Of a DNA stretch of 64,000 nucleotides, positions 1 to 7,757 are shown piece by piece. Position numbers and translations under genes: made by a program. Every line of letters starts with the position of its first letter. Within the stretch, counting starts at the first letter, position 1. Below the pieces are notes generated by a model that did no database searches, was not told where the DNA came from, and saw only the letters and a program-made list of their open reading frames with translations. This stretch comes from JAWKRB01 sp041389885 (GTDB lineage Bacteria; Myxococcota_A; Polyangia; Polyangiales; Ga0077539), in NCBI GenBank assembly GCA_041389885.1, contig JAWKRB010000023.1, forward strand, positions 76,261-140,260, written 5' to 3'.

Positions 1-1
1 G

Positions 2-547
2 CACCCCACGGGCGAAGACCCCGACACCGGGGAGCGCTTCGTGTTCTTCTGGCAGAAGCAGTCGGTCTTCTCGCAGTGGCACCGCGCCGAGTTCACCCAC
101 CGCGGCGAGCGCTTCGTCACCGCCGAGCAGTGGATGATGGCCGCCAAGGCCAGGGTCTTCGGCGACGAGGCCACCCGCGCGGAGATCCTCGCGACCGAAG
201 ACCCGGCGGAGCAGAAAGCCCTGGGGCGCAAGGTGATCGGATTCGACAAGGCGGTCTGGGACGCGCGCTCCTTCGGGGTGGTGTACCTGGGCAACGCGCT
301 GAAGTTCGAGGACGAGGGGCGCCGCGGGGTGCTCCTCGCGACGGCGGGGTGCACCCTGGTCGAGGCGTCTCCCGTCGACCGCATCTGGGGCATCGGCCTC
401 GCGGCCGAAGACGAGCTCGCGCACCGCCGGGCGAGCTGGCGCGGAGAGAACCGCCTGGGCGCGGTGCTCAACGCCCTCCGCGAAGACCTCCGCGCGGGCG
501 TCGCGGACGAGCGGGTCAGGGACTACTTCGCCTCGACGGGCGCGTAG
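2..547 (+). CDS. NADAR family protein (YbiA-like N-glycosidase), 5' end outside window
   Basis: NADAR proteins are predicted N-glycosidases; E. coli YbiA acts on reactive riboflavin-pathway intermediates, and others act on ADP-ribose conjugates. Seen here: FFW followed by a SQWH segment near the start, the AEQWMMAAKA helix that forms the core of the fold, and a C-terminal GENRLG segment followed by ALREDLR. The frame is open to base 2, and the residues before the first possible GTG at 41 (a DPDTGERFVFFW stretch) look like normal family sequence. The true start is therefore probably upstream of the window. The gene ends 6 bp before the histidine kinase at 554. Family call is firm; the substrate is unknown. 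Confidence 0.85.
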   Translation, partial: HPTGEDPDTGERFVFFWQKQSVFSQWHRAEFTHRGERFVTAEQWMMAAKARVFGDEATRAEILATEDPAEQKALGRKVIGFDKAVWDARSFGVVYLGNALKFEDEGRRGVLLATAGCTLVEASPVDRIWGIGLAAEDELAHRRASWRGENRLGAVLNALREDLRAGVADERVRDYFASTGA

Positions 548-553
548 CCCTCG

Positions 554-2716
554 ATGGATTTCTCCCTCTGGACGCCGCTGATCTCGGCGCTCCTCGCCGC
601 GGCCATCGCGGTGAAGGTGACGCTCCGGAGCCGCAAGCGCCGCGCGCACTGGCTCTTCGTGATGTTCGCGGGCAACGTCGCGGTCTGGTACCTCGCGTCG
701 TTCATCGAGGCGCAGACGGGCAACGCGCGGGTGCTCGGGCGCATCACGGCGCTCATGGCGATCCTGCTGCCGCAGACGGGCGTGCGCTTTCTGCGGGCGT
801 TTCAGATCGACTCGCCCGAGCACAGCGCGAACCTCAACCGCACCGCGGGGTGGCTCGCGCTGCCGATGCTCGCGGCGGTGGCGTCGCCGTGGTTCACCAT
901 GCGCGCGCCGGGCGCGGTGATTCGCGCGGCGATCCTGGCCTACGTCGTGGGGCTGCTCATCGCCGCGGTGAGCGCGCTGTACACCCGCGGCAAGTCGTCC
1001 CCATCACGGCAGGACCGCCGCCGCGCGCTCTACCTCACGGGCCTCGGCGTGGCCGCGACGCTGATCACCACCGCCGACCTCGTGCCCTTCATCGCCAAGG
1101 CCGTGGGGACCACGAACCTCCCGCCCGTGGGGTCGATCCTCGTGCTCGCGGTGCTGTACCTCTTCTCCGAGGTCATCGACCGCCGCAGGGTGCTCGACCT
1201 CTACGAGCTCACGGGCCGCTTCGCCGTGCTCACCGCCCTCGCCCTCGTGCTCGCGGGGACCTACTACACCCTGGTCGACTGGCAGGTCTCCCGCGGCCTC
1301 CCCCAAGGGGGAAACCCCTATTTCCTCAACGCCATCGTCGCCTCGCTGGTGATCCTGATCCTCTTCGACCCGGTGCGCGCGAAGGCGGAGCAGTACGTGG
1401 GTCGGGTGTTCTTCTCCGAGCGCTACGACCTCGAGCGCGCGGTGGGACTTCTGCGTCGGCGGCTCCAGCACGTGCTCGACCTCACGGGCATGGCCGAGAC
1501 GCTCCTCGGCGGCCTCGAGGCCTCGCGGCGGGTGACCGTCGGCGCGGTGTGGCTGGTCGACGCCGACCGGCGCTCCCTCGAGCTGCTCTACGGCATCGGC
1601 GGCGAGCACCGAAAGCGCGTCGACCTCGCGGCGCTGCGCGCGCTCATCGAGCACCTGCGGGGCAACGTCCCTGCGCTGCGCGGGCTCCTCGCGCGGGAGA
1701 TCGAAGACCGCCAGGAGCTGCAAGAGAGCCGCGACGCCGAGCAGCTCGCGGAGGTGATCCGGGGGATGGAGACGCTCGGGGGCAGCGTGGTCCTCGCGCT
1801 CACGGCCGAGAGCGGAGACCTCTTGGGGCTGGTCTCGCTCGACGACGAGCGCGTGCGCGACCCGTACTCGGTCGAAGACGCGCGGCTCTTCGAGGGCGTC
1901 GTCGCGCAGGCCGCGATCGTGGTCGAGAACTCGCGGCTGCACACCCGCTTGAAAGAGCGCGACCGCCTCGCCGCGATGGGCGAGATGGCCGCGGGGCTCG
2001 CGCACGAGATCCGCAACCCCCTCGGGAGCATCAAGGCCGCCGCGCAGTTCATCGACGGCGTCGGCGGCGCGAGCGCGCAGCAGAAGGAGTTCCTCGGGAT
2101 CATCGTCGAAGAGGTCGGGCGGCTGAACCGCGTGGTCAGCTCGTTCCTCGACTACGCGCGGCCGTATCAGGGCAATCCCTCGCTGGGCGACCCCCGCGAG
2201 GTGATCGAGCGCACGCTGCAGCTCGCCCGCGCGGACCTCCCCGCGGGCACCAAACTCGACGTGCAGCTCCCCGACGCGCTCCCCGACGTGCGCGTCGACT
2301 CGGAGCACCTGCGCCAGGTGCTCTTGAACCTCGTGCGCAACGCCAGCGAGGCGATGCAGGGCGAGGGCACCGTGGTGGTGAGCGCGAGGGCCCGCGGCGG
2401 CGCGACGATCTCCGAGCCCGGCGCGTCGGAGCGCCCGAGCACGGTGGAGATCCTCGTGCGAGACACGGGTCCGGGCATCGCGGCCTCGGTGAGGAACAAC
2501 CTCTTCATCCCCTTCGCGACGACGAAGGAGAAGGGCACCGGGCTGGGCCTCGCGATCTCGCACCGGCTCGTCGAGTCGGCCGGCGGGCGCCTCGAGGTGC
2601 GAAGCTCTGACAAGACCGGGACCACCTTCGCCATCGTGCTCCCCGTGGCGAGTCGGCTCTCGCTGGTCCCTCCCGGCGACGCGACGATGAGCGCCGAGCC
2701 GAGCGCCCTGGGCTGA
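554..2716 (+). CDS. Membrane sensor histidine kinase with GAF-like domain
   Basis: 720 aa. The first ~280 residues contain about nine hydrophobic segments, resembling the multi-TM N-termini of PrsK-type kinases. A GAF-like region follows (~290-460), then the HisKA box with His484 in a HEIRNPLGSIK context, then an HATPase domain with the N-box (LVRNASEAM), DTGPGI and GTGLGL motifs. It should autophosphorylate on His484 in response to an unknown signal. No response regulator is encoded next to it, so the partner is elsewhere. The ATG at 554 lies 6 bp after the NADAR gene, and the stop is 3 bp before the methylase GTG at 2720, so the three are probably cotranscribed. Confidence 0.9.
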   Translation: MDFSLWTPLISALLAAAIAVKVTLRSRKRRAHWLFVMFAGNVAVWYLASFIEAQTGNARVLGRITALMAILLPQTGVRFLRAFQIDSPEHSANLNRTAGWLALPMLAAVASPWFTMRAPGAVIRAAILAYVVGLLIAAVSALYTRGKSSPSRQDRRRALYLTGLGVAATLITTADLVPFIAKAVGTTNLPPVGSILVLAVLYLFSEVIDRRRVLDLYELTGRFAVLTALALVLAGTYYTLVDWQVSRGLPQGGNPYFLNAIVASLVILILFDPVRAKAEQYVGRVFFSERYDLERAVGLLRRRLQHVLDLTGMAETLLGGLEASRRVTVGAVWLVDADRRSLELLYGIGGEHRKRVDLAALRALIEHLRGNVPALRGLLAREIEDRQELQESRDAEQLAEVIRGMETLGGSVVLALTAESGDLLGLVSLDDERVRDPYSVEDARLFEGVVAQAAIVVENSRLHTRLKERDRLAAMGEMAAGLAHEIRNPLGSIKAAAQFIDGVGGASAQQKEFLGIIVEEVGRLNRVVSSFLDYARPYQGNPSLGDPREVIERTLQLARADLPAGTKLDVQLPDALPDVRVDSEHLRQVLLNLVRNASEAMQGEGTVVVSARARGGATISEPGASERPSTVEILVRDTGPGIAASVRNNLFIPFATTKEKGTGLGLAISHRLVESAGGRLEVRSSDKTGTTFAIVLPVASRLSLVPPGDATMSAEPSALG

Positions 2717-2719
2717 GCG

Positions 2720-3751
2720 GTGATCAAGTACCTCGGGTCGAAGCGTCAGCTCGTGGCGGCCATCGTCGAGGCCGTGCGCGCGACGGGGGAGCCCCGCACG
2801 GTGCTCGACCTCTTCTCGGGCACCGCGCGCGTGGGCTACGCGCTCAAGGGCGAAGGGATCAGGGTCATCGCCAACGACCACAACGCCTACGCCGCGTGCC
2901 TCGCGCGCTGTTATGTCGAGGCCGACGCCGAGGACCACCTCGACGACGCCGAGCGCCTCCTGCGCGAGCTCGACGCGCTCCCCGGCCGCGCGGGGTACTT
3001 CACCGAGACCTTCTGCGAGCGAGCGCGGTACCTGCACCCCAAGAACGGCGAGCGCGTCGACGCGATTCGCGAGGCCATCGCGGCCAAGGGCCTCGAGCCC
3101 GTGCTCGAGTCGGTGCTGCTCACGTCGCTGATGGAGGCCGCCGACCGCGTCGACTCCACCACCGGCGTGCAGATGGCCTACCTCAAGCAATGGGCGCCCC
3201 GCGCGCACAAGGACCTCGCGCTGCGGGTCCCGGCGTTGCTTCCGCGGGCGCAGCACGGGAGGTGCGAGGCGATGCAGCGCGAGGCGGTCGACGCCGCCGG
3301 CGCGGTCGAGGTCGACGTGGCCTACCTCGACCCGCCCTACAACCAGCACAGCTACCTCGGGAACTACCACGTCTGGGAGTCCCTCGTTCGGTGGGACCGC
3401 CCCGAGGTCTACGGCGTCGCCTGCAAGCGCGTCGATTGTCGCGAGCGCCGCAGCGCGTTCAACACCCGCGCGGGCTGCGCGCGCGCGCTCACCGACGTGC
3501 TCGGCGCCCTGCGCGCGAAGGCCGTGGTCGCCTCGTTCAGCGACGAGGGGTACATCCCCCGCGAGGCCATGGAGCGCGCCCTCGCGTCGCTCTGGGGCGG
3601 CGCCGCGCGGGTCACCACGGTGGCCTATGACTACAAGCGATACGTCGGCGCGCAGATCGGGATCTACAACCCCCAGGGCGAGAAGGTCGGGCGGGTGGGA
3701 CACCTGAGAAACCGGGAGTTCCTCTTCGTCGCCACGCCCGCGCGGGGATGA
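2720..3751 (+). CDS. D12-class DNA adenine methyltransferase
   Basis: 343 aa. Predicted to transfer a methyl group from SAM to N6 of adenine in DNA. Motifs seen: N-terminal KYLGSKRQL (the family FxGxK region), SAM-binding LDLFSGTARVG, and catalytic DPPY at residues 204-207 (YLDPPYNQHSY), in the alpha-class order of Dam/M.FokI-like enzymes. The GTG start sits 3 bp after the kinase stop, and the 3' end overlaps the glycosyltransferase start by 4 bp (ATGA), so it is embedded in a host operon. No restriction endonuclease is adjacent, so an orphan regulatory or protective methylase is more likely than half of a restriction system. The recognition sequence cannot be read from the protein. Confidence 0.88.
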   Translation: MIKYLGSKRQLVAAIVEAVRATGEPRTVLDLFSGTARVGYALKGEGIRVIANDHNAYAACLARCYVEADAEDHLDDAERLLRELDALPGRAGYFTETFCERARYLHPKNGERVDAIREAIAAKGLEPVLESVLLTSLMEAADRVDSTTGVQMAYLKQWAPRAHKDLALRVPALLPRAQHGRCEAMQREAVDAAGAVEVDVAYLDPPYNQHSYLGNYHVWESLVRWDRPEVYGVACKRVDCRERRSAFNTRAGCARALTDVLGALRAKAVVASFSDEGYIPREAMERALASLWGGAARVTTVAYDYKRYVGAQIGIYNPQGEKVGRVGHLRNREFLFVATPARG

Positions 3752-4533
3752 TGGTGTACAAGGCCGCCGTGGACCGCGACGCCGCGACCGTGCTGGTGAT
3801 CCCGTGCTTCAACGAAGAGGCGAGGCTCTCGGGAGACGACGTGCGGGCGCTGCTCGCCGAGGGCGTGCGGGTGATCCTCGTCGACGACGGATCTCGCGAC
3901 GGCACCGCCGCGCTGCTCCAGCGCCTCGAGGCCGATCTCCCCGGACGCGTGCGCGCGTTGATCCTCCCGCGCAACGGCGGCAAGGGGGAGGCCGTGCGCG
4001 CGGGGATGCGCGCGGCCCTCGACGACGGCGCGGCCCTCACGGGGTACCTCGACGCCGACTTCGCCACGCCTCCCGAGGAGGTCCTGCGGCTGCGCGACGA
4101 GCTGCTCGCCCACGGCGCGCAGGTGGTGATCGGCGCCCGCGTGCGACGTCTGGGCTCGCGCATCGACCGCCGCCCCATGCGCCACTACCTCGGGCGGATC
4201 TTCGCCACCGCGGCCTCCCTCGCCCTCGGCGTCGGCGTGTACGACACGCAGTGCGGCGCCAAGCTCTTTCGGGACGTCCCCGCGCTGCGCGCCGCCCTCG
4301 ACGCGCCCTTCACCTCGCGCTGGGCCTTCGACGTCGAGCTCCTCGCGCGGCTGCTGCGCCCCGCGTCCGACGCGCCCGCGGTGCCCGTGAGCGCCTTCCT
4401 CGAGGTCCCCCTGCGGGCCTGGCGCGACGTCGCCGGGTCCAAGCTCCGGGGCGCGACCATGCTCCGCGCGGGCGCCGACCTCGCGCGCATCGCGTTGCAG
4501 CACAGGGGGATCGGTCACAAGCAGGCGTCGTAG
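3748..4533 (+). CDS. Family 2 glycosyltransferase (dolichyl-phosphate-glucose synthase-like)
   Basis: 261 aa. The N-terminus has the GT2 nucleotide-binding pattern: VIPCFNEE, then VDDGSRDGT, then NGGKGEAVRAG, then DADFATPP carrying the DxD metal-binding motif. This order is typical of ALG5/DPM1-like enzymes that load sugar onto a polyprenyl phosphate. No C-terminal membrane helices are visible. Start ATG at 3748 overlaps the methylase stop by 4 bp (translational coupling); a second ATG follows at 3751. Its 3' end overlaps the convergent lipoprotein gene by 19 bp. Donor and acceptor are unknown. Confidence 0.88.
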   Translation: MMVYKAAVDRDAATVLVIPCFNEEARLSGDDVRALLAEGVRVILVDDGSRDGTAALLQRLEADLPGRVRALILPRNGGKGEAVRAGMRAALDDGAALTGYLDADFATPPEEVLRLRDELLAHGAQVVIGARVRRLGSRIDRRPMRHYLGRIFATAASLALGVGVYDTQCGAKLFRDVPALRAALDAPFTSRWAFDVELLARLLRPASDAPAVPVSAFLEVPLRAWRDVAGSKLRGATMLRAGADLARIALQHRGIGHKQAS

Positions 4534-5297
4534 CGGCAGAGCCCCTCGTCGGTGACCCCCGCGGGCCAGGCGACGGTGCCGCCGTCCATCGCGCCCTGCG
4601 CGGGGACCACGTCGAGGATCAGCCTCCGCGCCCCCACGGTCTCTCCGCCGTCTTGCTTGATGATGGCGAGGCCCTCGTAGGCGCGTCGGCACCCGAGGCG
4701 CGCGGGGAGGCCCCCGTCGACGGCGGCGACGTCGCGCCAGCGCGCGGTGATGCGCCACTCCAGGCGCACGGGGCCGCCCACGCCGAAGAAGCGCGCGCCC
4801 TCGGCGCCGTTGACGAAGGCCGCGGGGTTGCCGCCCACGGCCTCGAGGGAGAAGTCAGACACCTCGGTGAAGCGCCGCCCGTCGAGGCCCGGGGCGCGGT
4901 CGAGGAGGGTGAGCAGCAGCCCCTCGCCCATGCCCTGCCACTGCACGAACCAGGGCAGGGGCCACTCGCTCCCCTCGCGCTCGTCGAGCTGCAGCCGGTC
5001 GCGCATCGAGGGGTTGTTGGCGTTGAGCGGATCGCTCCCGTAACGCAATTCGAAGCCGTCGCTCAGGCCGTCGTAGTCGGTGTCGGCGAGGGTGGGGTCG
5101 GTGCGGCGCATGGCCTCGGTGGCGTCGCACACGCCGTCGCCGTCGCTGTCGGCGGTGGGCGAGAGCGAGTCGGCGCTGACGATCACCCGGTCGGTCGCGG
5201 GGCGTGCGTCCCCGGCGCTCGACGCGTCGGCGCCAGGCGCGACGCGGGCGCTGCATCCTGCGGCCCCCAGGGCGATGACGAAGGCGAGGCGGCGCAC
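4515..5297 (-). CDS. Lipoprotein with thrombospondin type-3-like calcium repeats
   Basis: 260 aa with GTG start at 5297, chosen because it gives a compact signal peptide (VRRLAFVIALGAAGC) ending in a lipobox Cys. Longer starts add an unlikely N-terminal tail. After an Ala/Asp-rich linker there are Asp-rich Ca-binding loops (DSDGDGVCDATEA, then DTDYDGLSDGFE) of the thrombospondin type-3 kind. The remaining ~150 residues form a domain I do not recognise. Probably anchored to the outer or inner membrane facing the periplasm or surface. It converges with the glycosyltransferase and is divergent from the kinase at 5333, 35 bp away. Confidence 0.75.
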   Translation of the reverse strand: MRRLAFVIALGAAGCSARVAPGADASSAGDARPATDRVIVSADSLSPTADSDGDGVCDATEAMRRTDPTLADTDYDGLSDGFELRYGSDPLNANNPSMRDRLQLDEREGSEWPLPWFVQWQGMGEGLLLTLLDRAPGLDGRRFTEVSDFSLEAVGGNPAAFVNGAEGARFFGVGGPVRLEWRITARWRDVAAVDGGLPARLGCRRAYEGLAIIKQDGGETVGARRLILDVVPAQGAMDGGTVAWPAGVTDEGLCRYDACL

Positions 5298-5332
5298 GCG
5301 GGGGGTTCTAGCACTGCTACGCTCCCCCGACG

Positions 5333-6139
5333 ATGCGGGAACACACACTCGACGGGCGCTTCGCGCCGCGCGAGTCGCTCTCCGAGGGCGCCCTCACGCG
5401 CGTGCTCGCGGCGACCGACGCAGACGGCCAGGCGGTGGTGATCAAGCGGCTCCAGCGCCACCTGCGCCGCGATGAGGCGTGCCGGGCGATGCTCGAGCAT
5501 GAGGGGAGACTCCTCGCGGCCCTCGACGACCCACAGCTCCCGAGGCTCCTCGCGCGGGGCGAAGACCCCGACGGACCGTTCCTCGTGCTCCAGCGGCTCC
5601 CGGGGCAGCCCCTCGCGGTGACGCGCCGCGAGCCCGAGGACGCGGTGGCCGTGACCCGGGGGCTCCTCCGGGTGCTCGGTCGCGTGCATCTCGCTGCGGC
5701 AGAAGGGGTCGCGCTTCACATCGTGCACCGCGACGTGTGCCCCGCGAACGTGCTGGTGACCGCCGCGGGCGAGGTCTCGCTGGTGGATTTCGGCATCTCG
5801 ACGAGCGCGTGGCGGAGCGACCCAGACCGCGGGGTGATGAAGGGCACGCGGGGCTACATGGCCGCCGAGGTGATCACCGGCGGGGCCGAGGTCGACGCGC
5901 GGGCGGACCTCTTCGCGGCGGGGGTGATCCTCACCGAGCTGCTCACGGGCGAGCGGCTCTACGACGGGCCGCTGCCCGCGGTGATGGAGGCGGTGGTCGA
6001 GGGCCCGGCGCGGGGTCCGCGGGAGAAGCACCCCGCGGTGCCCGAGCGCCTCGACCTCGTCGCGCGGCGCGCGATGGCGCGCGACCCCTCCGCGCGCTTC
6101 GCGAGCGCGGAGGACTTCCTCGCGGCCCTCGCGGGGTGA
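5333..6139 (+). CDS. Small Ser/Thr protein kinase with degenerate glycine loop
   Basis: 268 aa, a bare kinase domain without membrane segment. The catalytic lysine (VVIKRL), HRDVCPANV catalytic loop and DFGIST metal loop are present, so activity is plausible. The glycine-rich loop is reduced to SEGALTRV, without the GxGxxG pattern, and the APE motif reads AAE. Catalytic-loop variants with 'C' for 'K' after HRD are unusual. The start ATG at 5333 is divergent from the lipoprotein gene. This is the shortest and most divergent of the five kinases here; nucleotide binding should be tested rather than assumed. Confidence 0.85.
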   Translation: MREHTLDGRFAPRESLSEGALTRVLAATDADGQAVVIKRLQRHLRRDEACRAMLEHEGRLLAALDDPQLPRLLARGEDPDGPFLVLQRLPGQPLAVTRREPEDAVAVTRGLLRVLGRVHLAAAEGVALHIVHRDVCPANVLVTAAGEVSLVDFGISTSAWRSDPDRGVMKGTRGYMAAEVITGGAEVDARADLFAAGVILTELLTGERLYDGPLPAVMEAVVEGPARGPREKHPAVPERLDLVARRAMARDPSARFASAEDFLAALAG

Positions 6140-6216
6140 GCCGAGGGTGCGACCGATCGTCGCTGCGACGGCTTGTCACACGCTTCGGGGCGTCGCTTCG
6201 GGGCACCCTGCGCCCT

Positions 6217-6660
6217 ATGTCTACCTTGCGACTCGTGTGCATCGGAGCGCTCGCGCTCCTGGGCTGTAGCTCCTCGTCGAACCCTCAAGACGCGGCGGTG
6301 GCGCAGGACGTCGCCGCGCAGGACGTCGCCGTCACCCACGACGCCGCCCACGACGCGACCGCGCCCGCGGACGCCGCGCCGAACCCCTGCGAGGGCCTGG
6401 GCGGGCTCTGCCACGAGGTCGACCCGGGCGACGGGCCGATTCACGACTGCCACGAGGGCGGACACGACGGCGACCCGACGTGGTGCGCGGCGAACGGCGC
6501 CCGCTGCCGCGCGCTCTGCCTCGCCGCGGCAGACGGCGGCGTGCACGAGCACGACGCGGCGACCGACGCGGCGGCGCACGACCACGACGCGGCGACCGAC
6601 GCGGCGGCGCACGACCACGACGCGGCGGCGCACGACCACGACGCGGCGGCGCACGACTGA
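6217..6660 (+). CDS. Lipoprotein with C-terminal His/Asp repeats
   Basis: 147 aa. A signal peptide (MSTLRLVCIGALALLGC) ends in a clear LLGC lipobox. An Asp/Ala/Val linker follows, then a ~50-residue Cys-containing core (six Cys, likely disulfides), then a tail of repeated HDHDAATDAA and HDHDAA units from about 6545 to the stop. The alternating His/Asp tail could bind divalent metals (inference). The DNA under the tail is a tandem repeat and could vary in copy number. It lies 77 bp after the kinase gene in the same direction. Function unknown. Confidence 0.75.
   Translation: MSTLRLVCIGALALLGCSSSSNPQDAAVAQDVAAQDVAVTHDAAHDATAPADAAPNPCEGLGGLCHEVDPGDGPIHDCHEGGHDGDPTWCAANGARCRALCLAAADGGVHEHDAATDAAAHDHDAATDAAAHDHDAAAHDHDAAAHD
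6545..6657 (+). repeat. In-frame tandem repeat encoding the His/Asp tail
   Basis: Repeated blocks of the form 'cacgaccacgacgcggcg', some extended by 'accgacgcggcggcg', make up the end of the lipoprotein gene. Unit lengths are 18 or 33 bp, multiples of three, so copy-number change would keep the frame. Confidence 0.7.
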
Positions 6661-6672
6661 GCTGCGGACTCC

Positions 6673-7710
6673 CTACTCCGCGGCCGCGTCCGACGACTCG
6701 ACGGACTGCGTGAACTGTCGCGCCCAGCGCCGGTAGATCCCCACCGGACCGTCTCCGTCGGCGAGGGCCGGGCGCGGGATGTAGACCTTGTGGTTCCAGA
6801 TCTTGAAGTCCTGCCGCACGTCGGCGACGAACTCGCGAAAGGCCGCGGCGCTCGCGAAGCGCCTCACGAGGGGCGTGGGCGCGAGGGCGAAGGCAGGGTG
6901 GATCGTCGAGGGGCGCTCGATCTTCATCGACATCCCGATGCGGAGCTTCACCCGCCCCGGGTCGGTCGGCGTGGAGTACACGAACTGTCGGGTCTGAATG
7001 CCCAACGACTCGACCTCGACCTCGACGATCGACACGCCGAGCCCGTGCACGTGCACGTTCGCCGTCGACGTGATGGGCCTCGAGAGCCGCCCGAAGATCC
7101 CGTCGCGGCGCACGAAGCGAAAGCGCGTGTTGAGGTACGGCCCCTCGTGCCGCGTGCCGAGGAGCTCGACGTTCTCGTAGCCGTGCGTCACCGCGAGGTG
7201 CCCGATGTCGACGCTGTTCTCGCTGGTCTCCTGGGGGTGGCTCTCGAGGTCGAAGCCCGCGAGTCGCACCGGCGTCCACCCCGCCTCGTCGAGGGTCGGG
7301 AGCTCGAACGAGGGCGCCTCGCCCTCGGGGTGAAACCACGCGTGCACGACCCCGTGGCGCTCGACGACGGGCAGCGTCGGCAGCCGCGCGGCGGGCGGGG
7401 GCTTCGTGCCGTACCCCGTCTTCACGCAGGCGCCCGTCGCGTCGAACTCGAAGCCGTGAAAGGGGCACCAGAGGTGCTCGCCGCGCACGCAGCCCCCCGA
7501 CGCGAAGCTCGCGCCGAGGTGAGGGCAGTACCCGTCGCTCACCGAGGCCACCCCCGACTCGCTGCGCCAGGCGACCAGCTCGTGCCCCGCGAGGCGCACG
7601 CGCAGGAGGGAGCCCGCGCGGAGCGCCTCGCTCGCCGCGACGACGTACCAGCCAAAGGGGAGCGACGAGAGCGGACGCCGCGGCGTGAGCACGGTGAGCG
7701 AGGTGCGCAT
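6673..7710 (-). CDS. Rieske [2Fe-2S] oxygenase (KshA/DAF-36-like)
   Basis: 345 aa. The Rieske centre is complete: C62-x-H64 and C82-xx-H85, separated by 17 residues. The catalytic domain shows N165, D168, H171 and H176 in ENSVDIGHLAVTH, matching the mononuclear iron site plus bridging Asp. The C-terminal IWNHKVYIPRP followed by DGP, IYRRW and QF is typical of the branch containing 3-ketosteroid 9-alpha-hydroxylase and the cholesterol 7-desaturase DAF-36/Neverland. Substrate is probably a sterol or other hydrophobic ring compound (inference). No ferredoxin or reductase gene is adjacent, so electrons must come from elsewhere. The gene converges with the His/Asp lipoprotein, 12 bp apart. Confidence 0.85.
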   Translation of the reverse strand: MRTSLTVLTPRRPLSSLPFGWYVVAASEALRAGSLLRVRLAGHELVAWRSESGVASVSDGYCPHLGASFASGGCVRGEHLWCPFHGFEFDATGACVKTGYGTKPPPAARLPTLPVVERHGVVHAWFHPEGEAPSFELPTLDEAGWTPVRLAGFDLESHPQETSENSVDIGHLAVTHGYENVELLGTRHEGPYLNTRFRFVRRDGIFGRLSRPITSTANVHVHGLGVSIVEVEVESLGIQTRQFVYSTPTDPGRVKLRIGMSMKIERPSTIHPAFALAPTPLVRRFASAAAFREFVADVRQDFKIWNHKVYIPRPALADGDGPVGIYRRWARQFTQSVESSDAAAE

Positions 7711-7757
7711 GACGCGCAGAAGATACCAGCCCCGCGACGCAGGGCCGCCCCAGAGGG

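Noticed and set aside
1004..3703. 899-residue open frame on the minus strand
   Set aside because: It lies across the kinase and methylase genes, which have full family motifs; its own translation is Arg/Ala/Gly/Val-rich without domains. High GC makes long antisense frames common.
2720..3751. Restriction-modification system
   Set aside because: Only the methylase is present; neighbours are a histidine kinase and a glycosyltransferase, and no endonuclease or specificity subunit is seen nearby. The DUF559 protein is 8 kb away and not linked.
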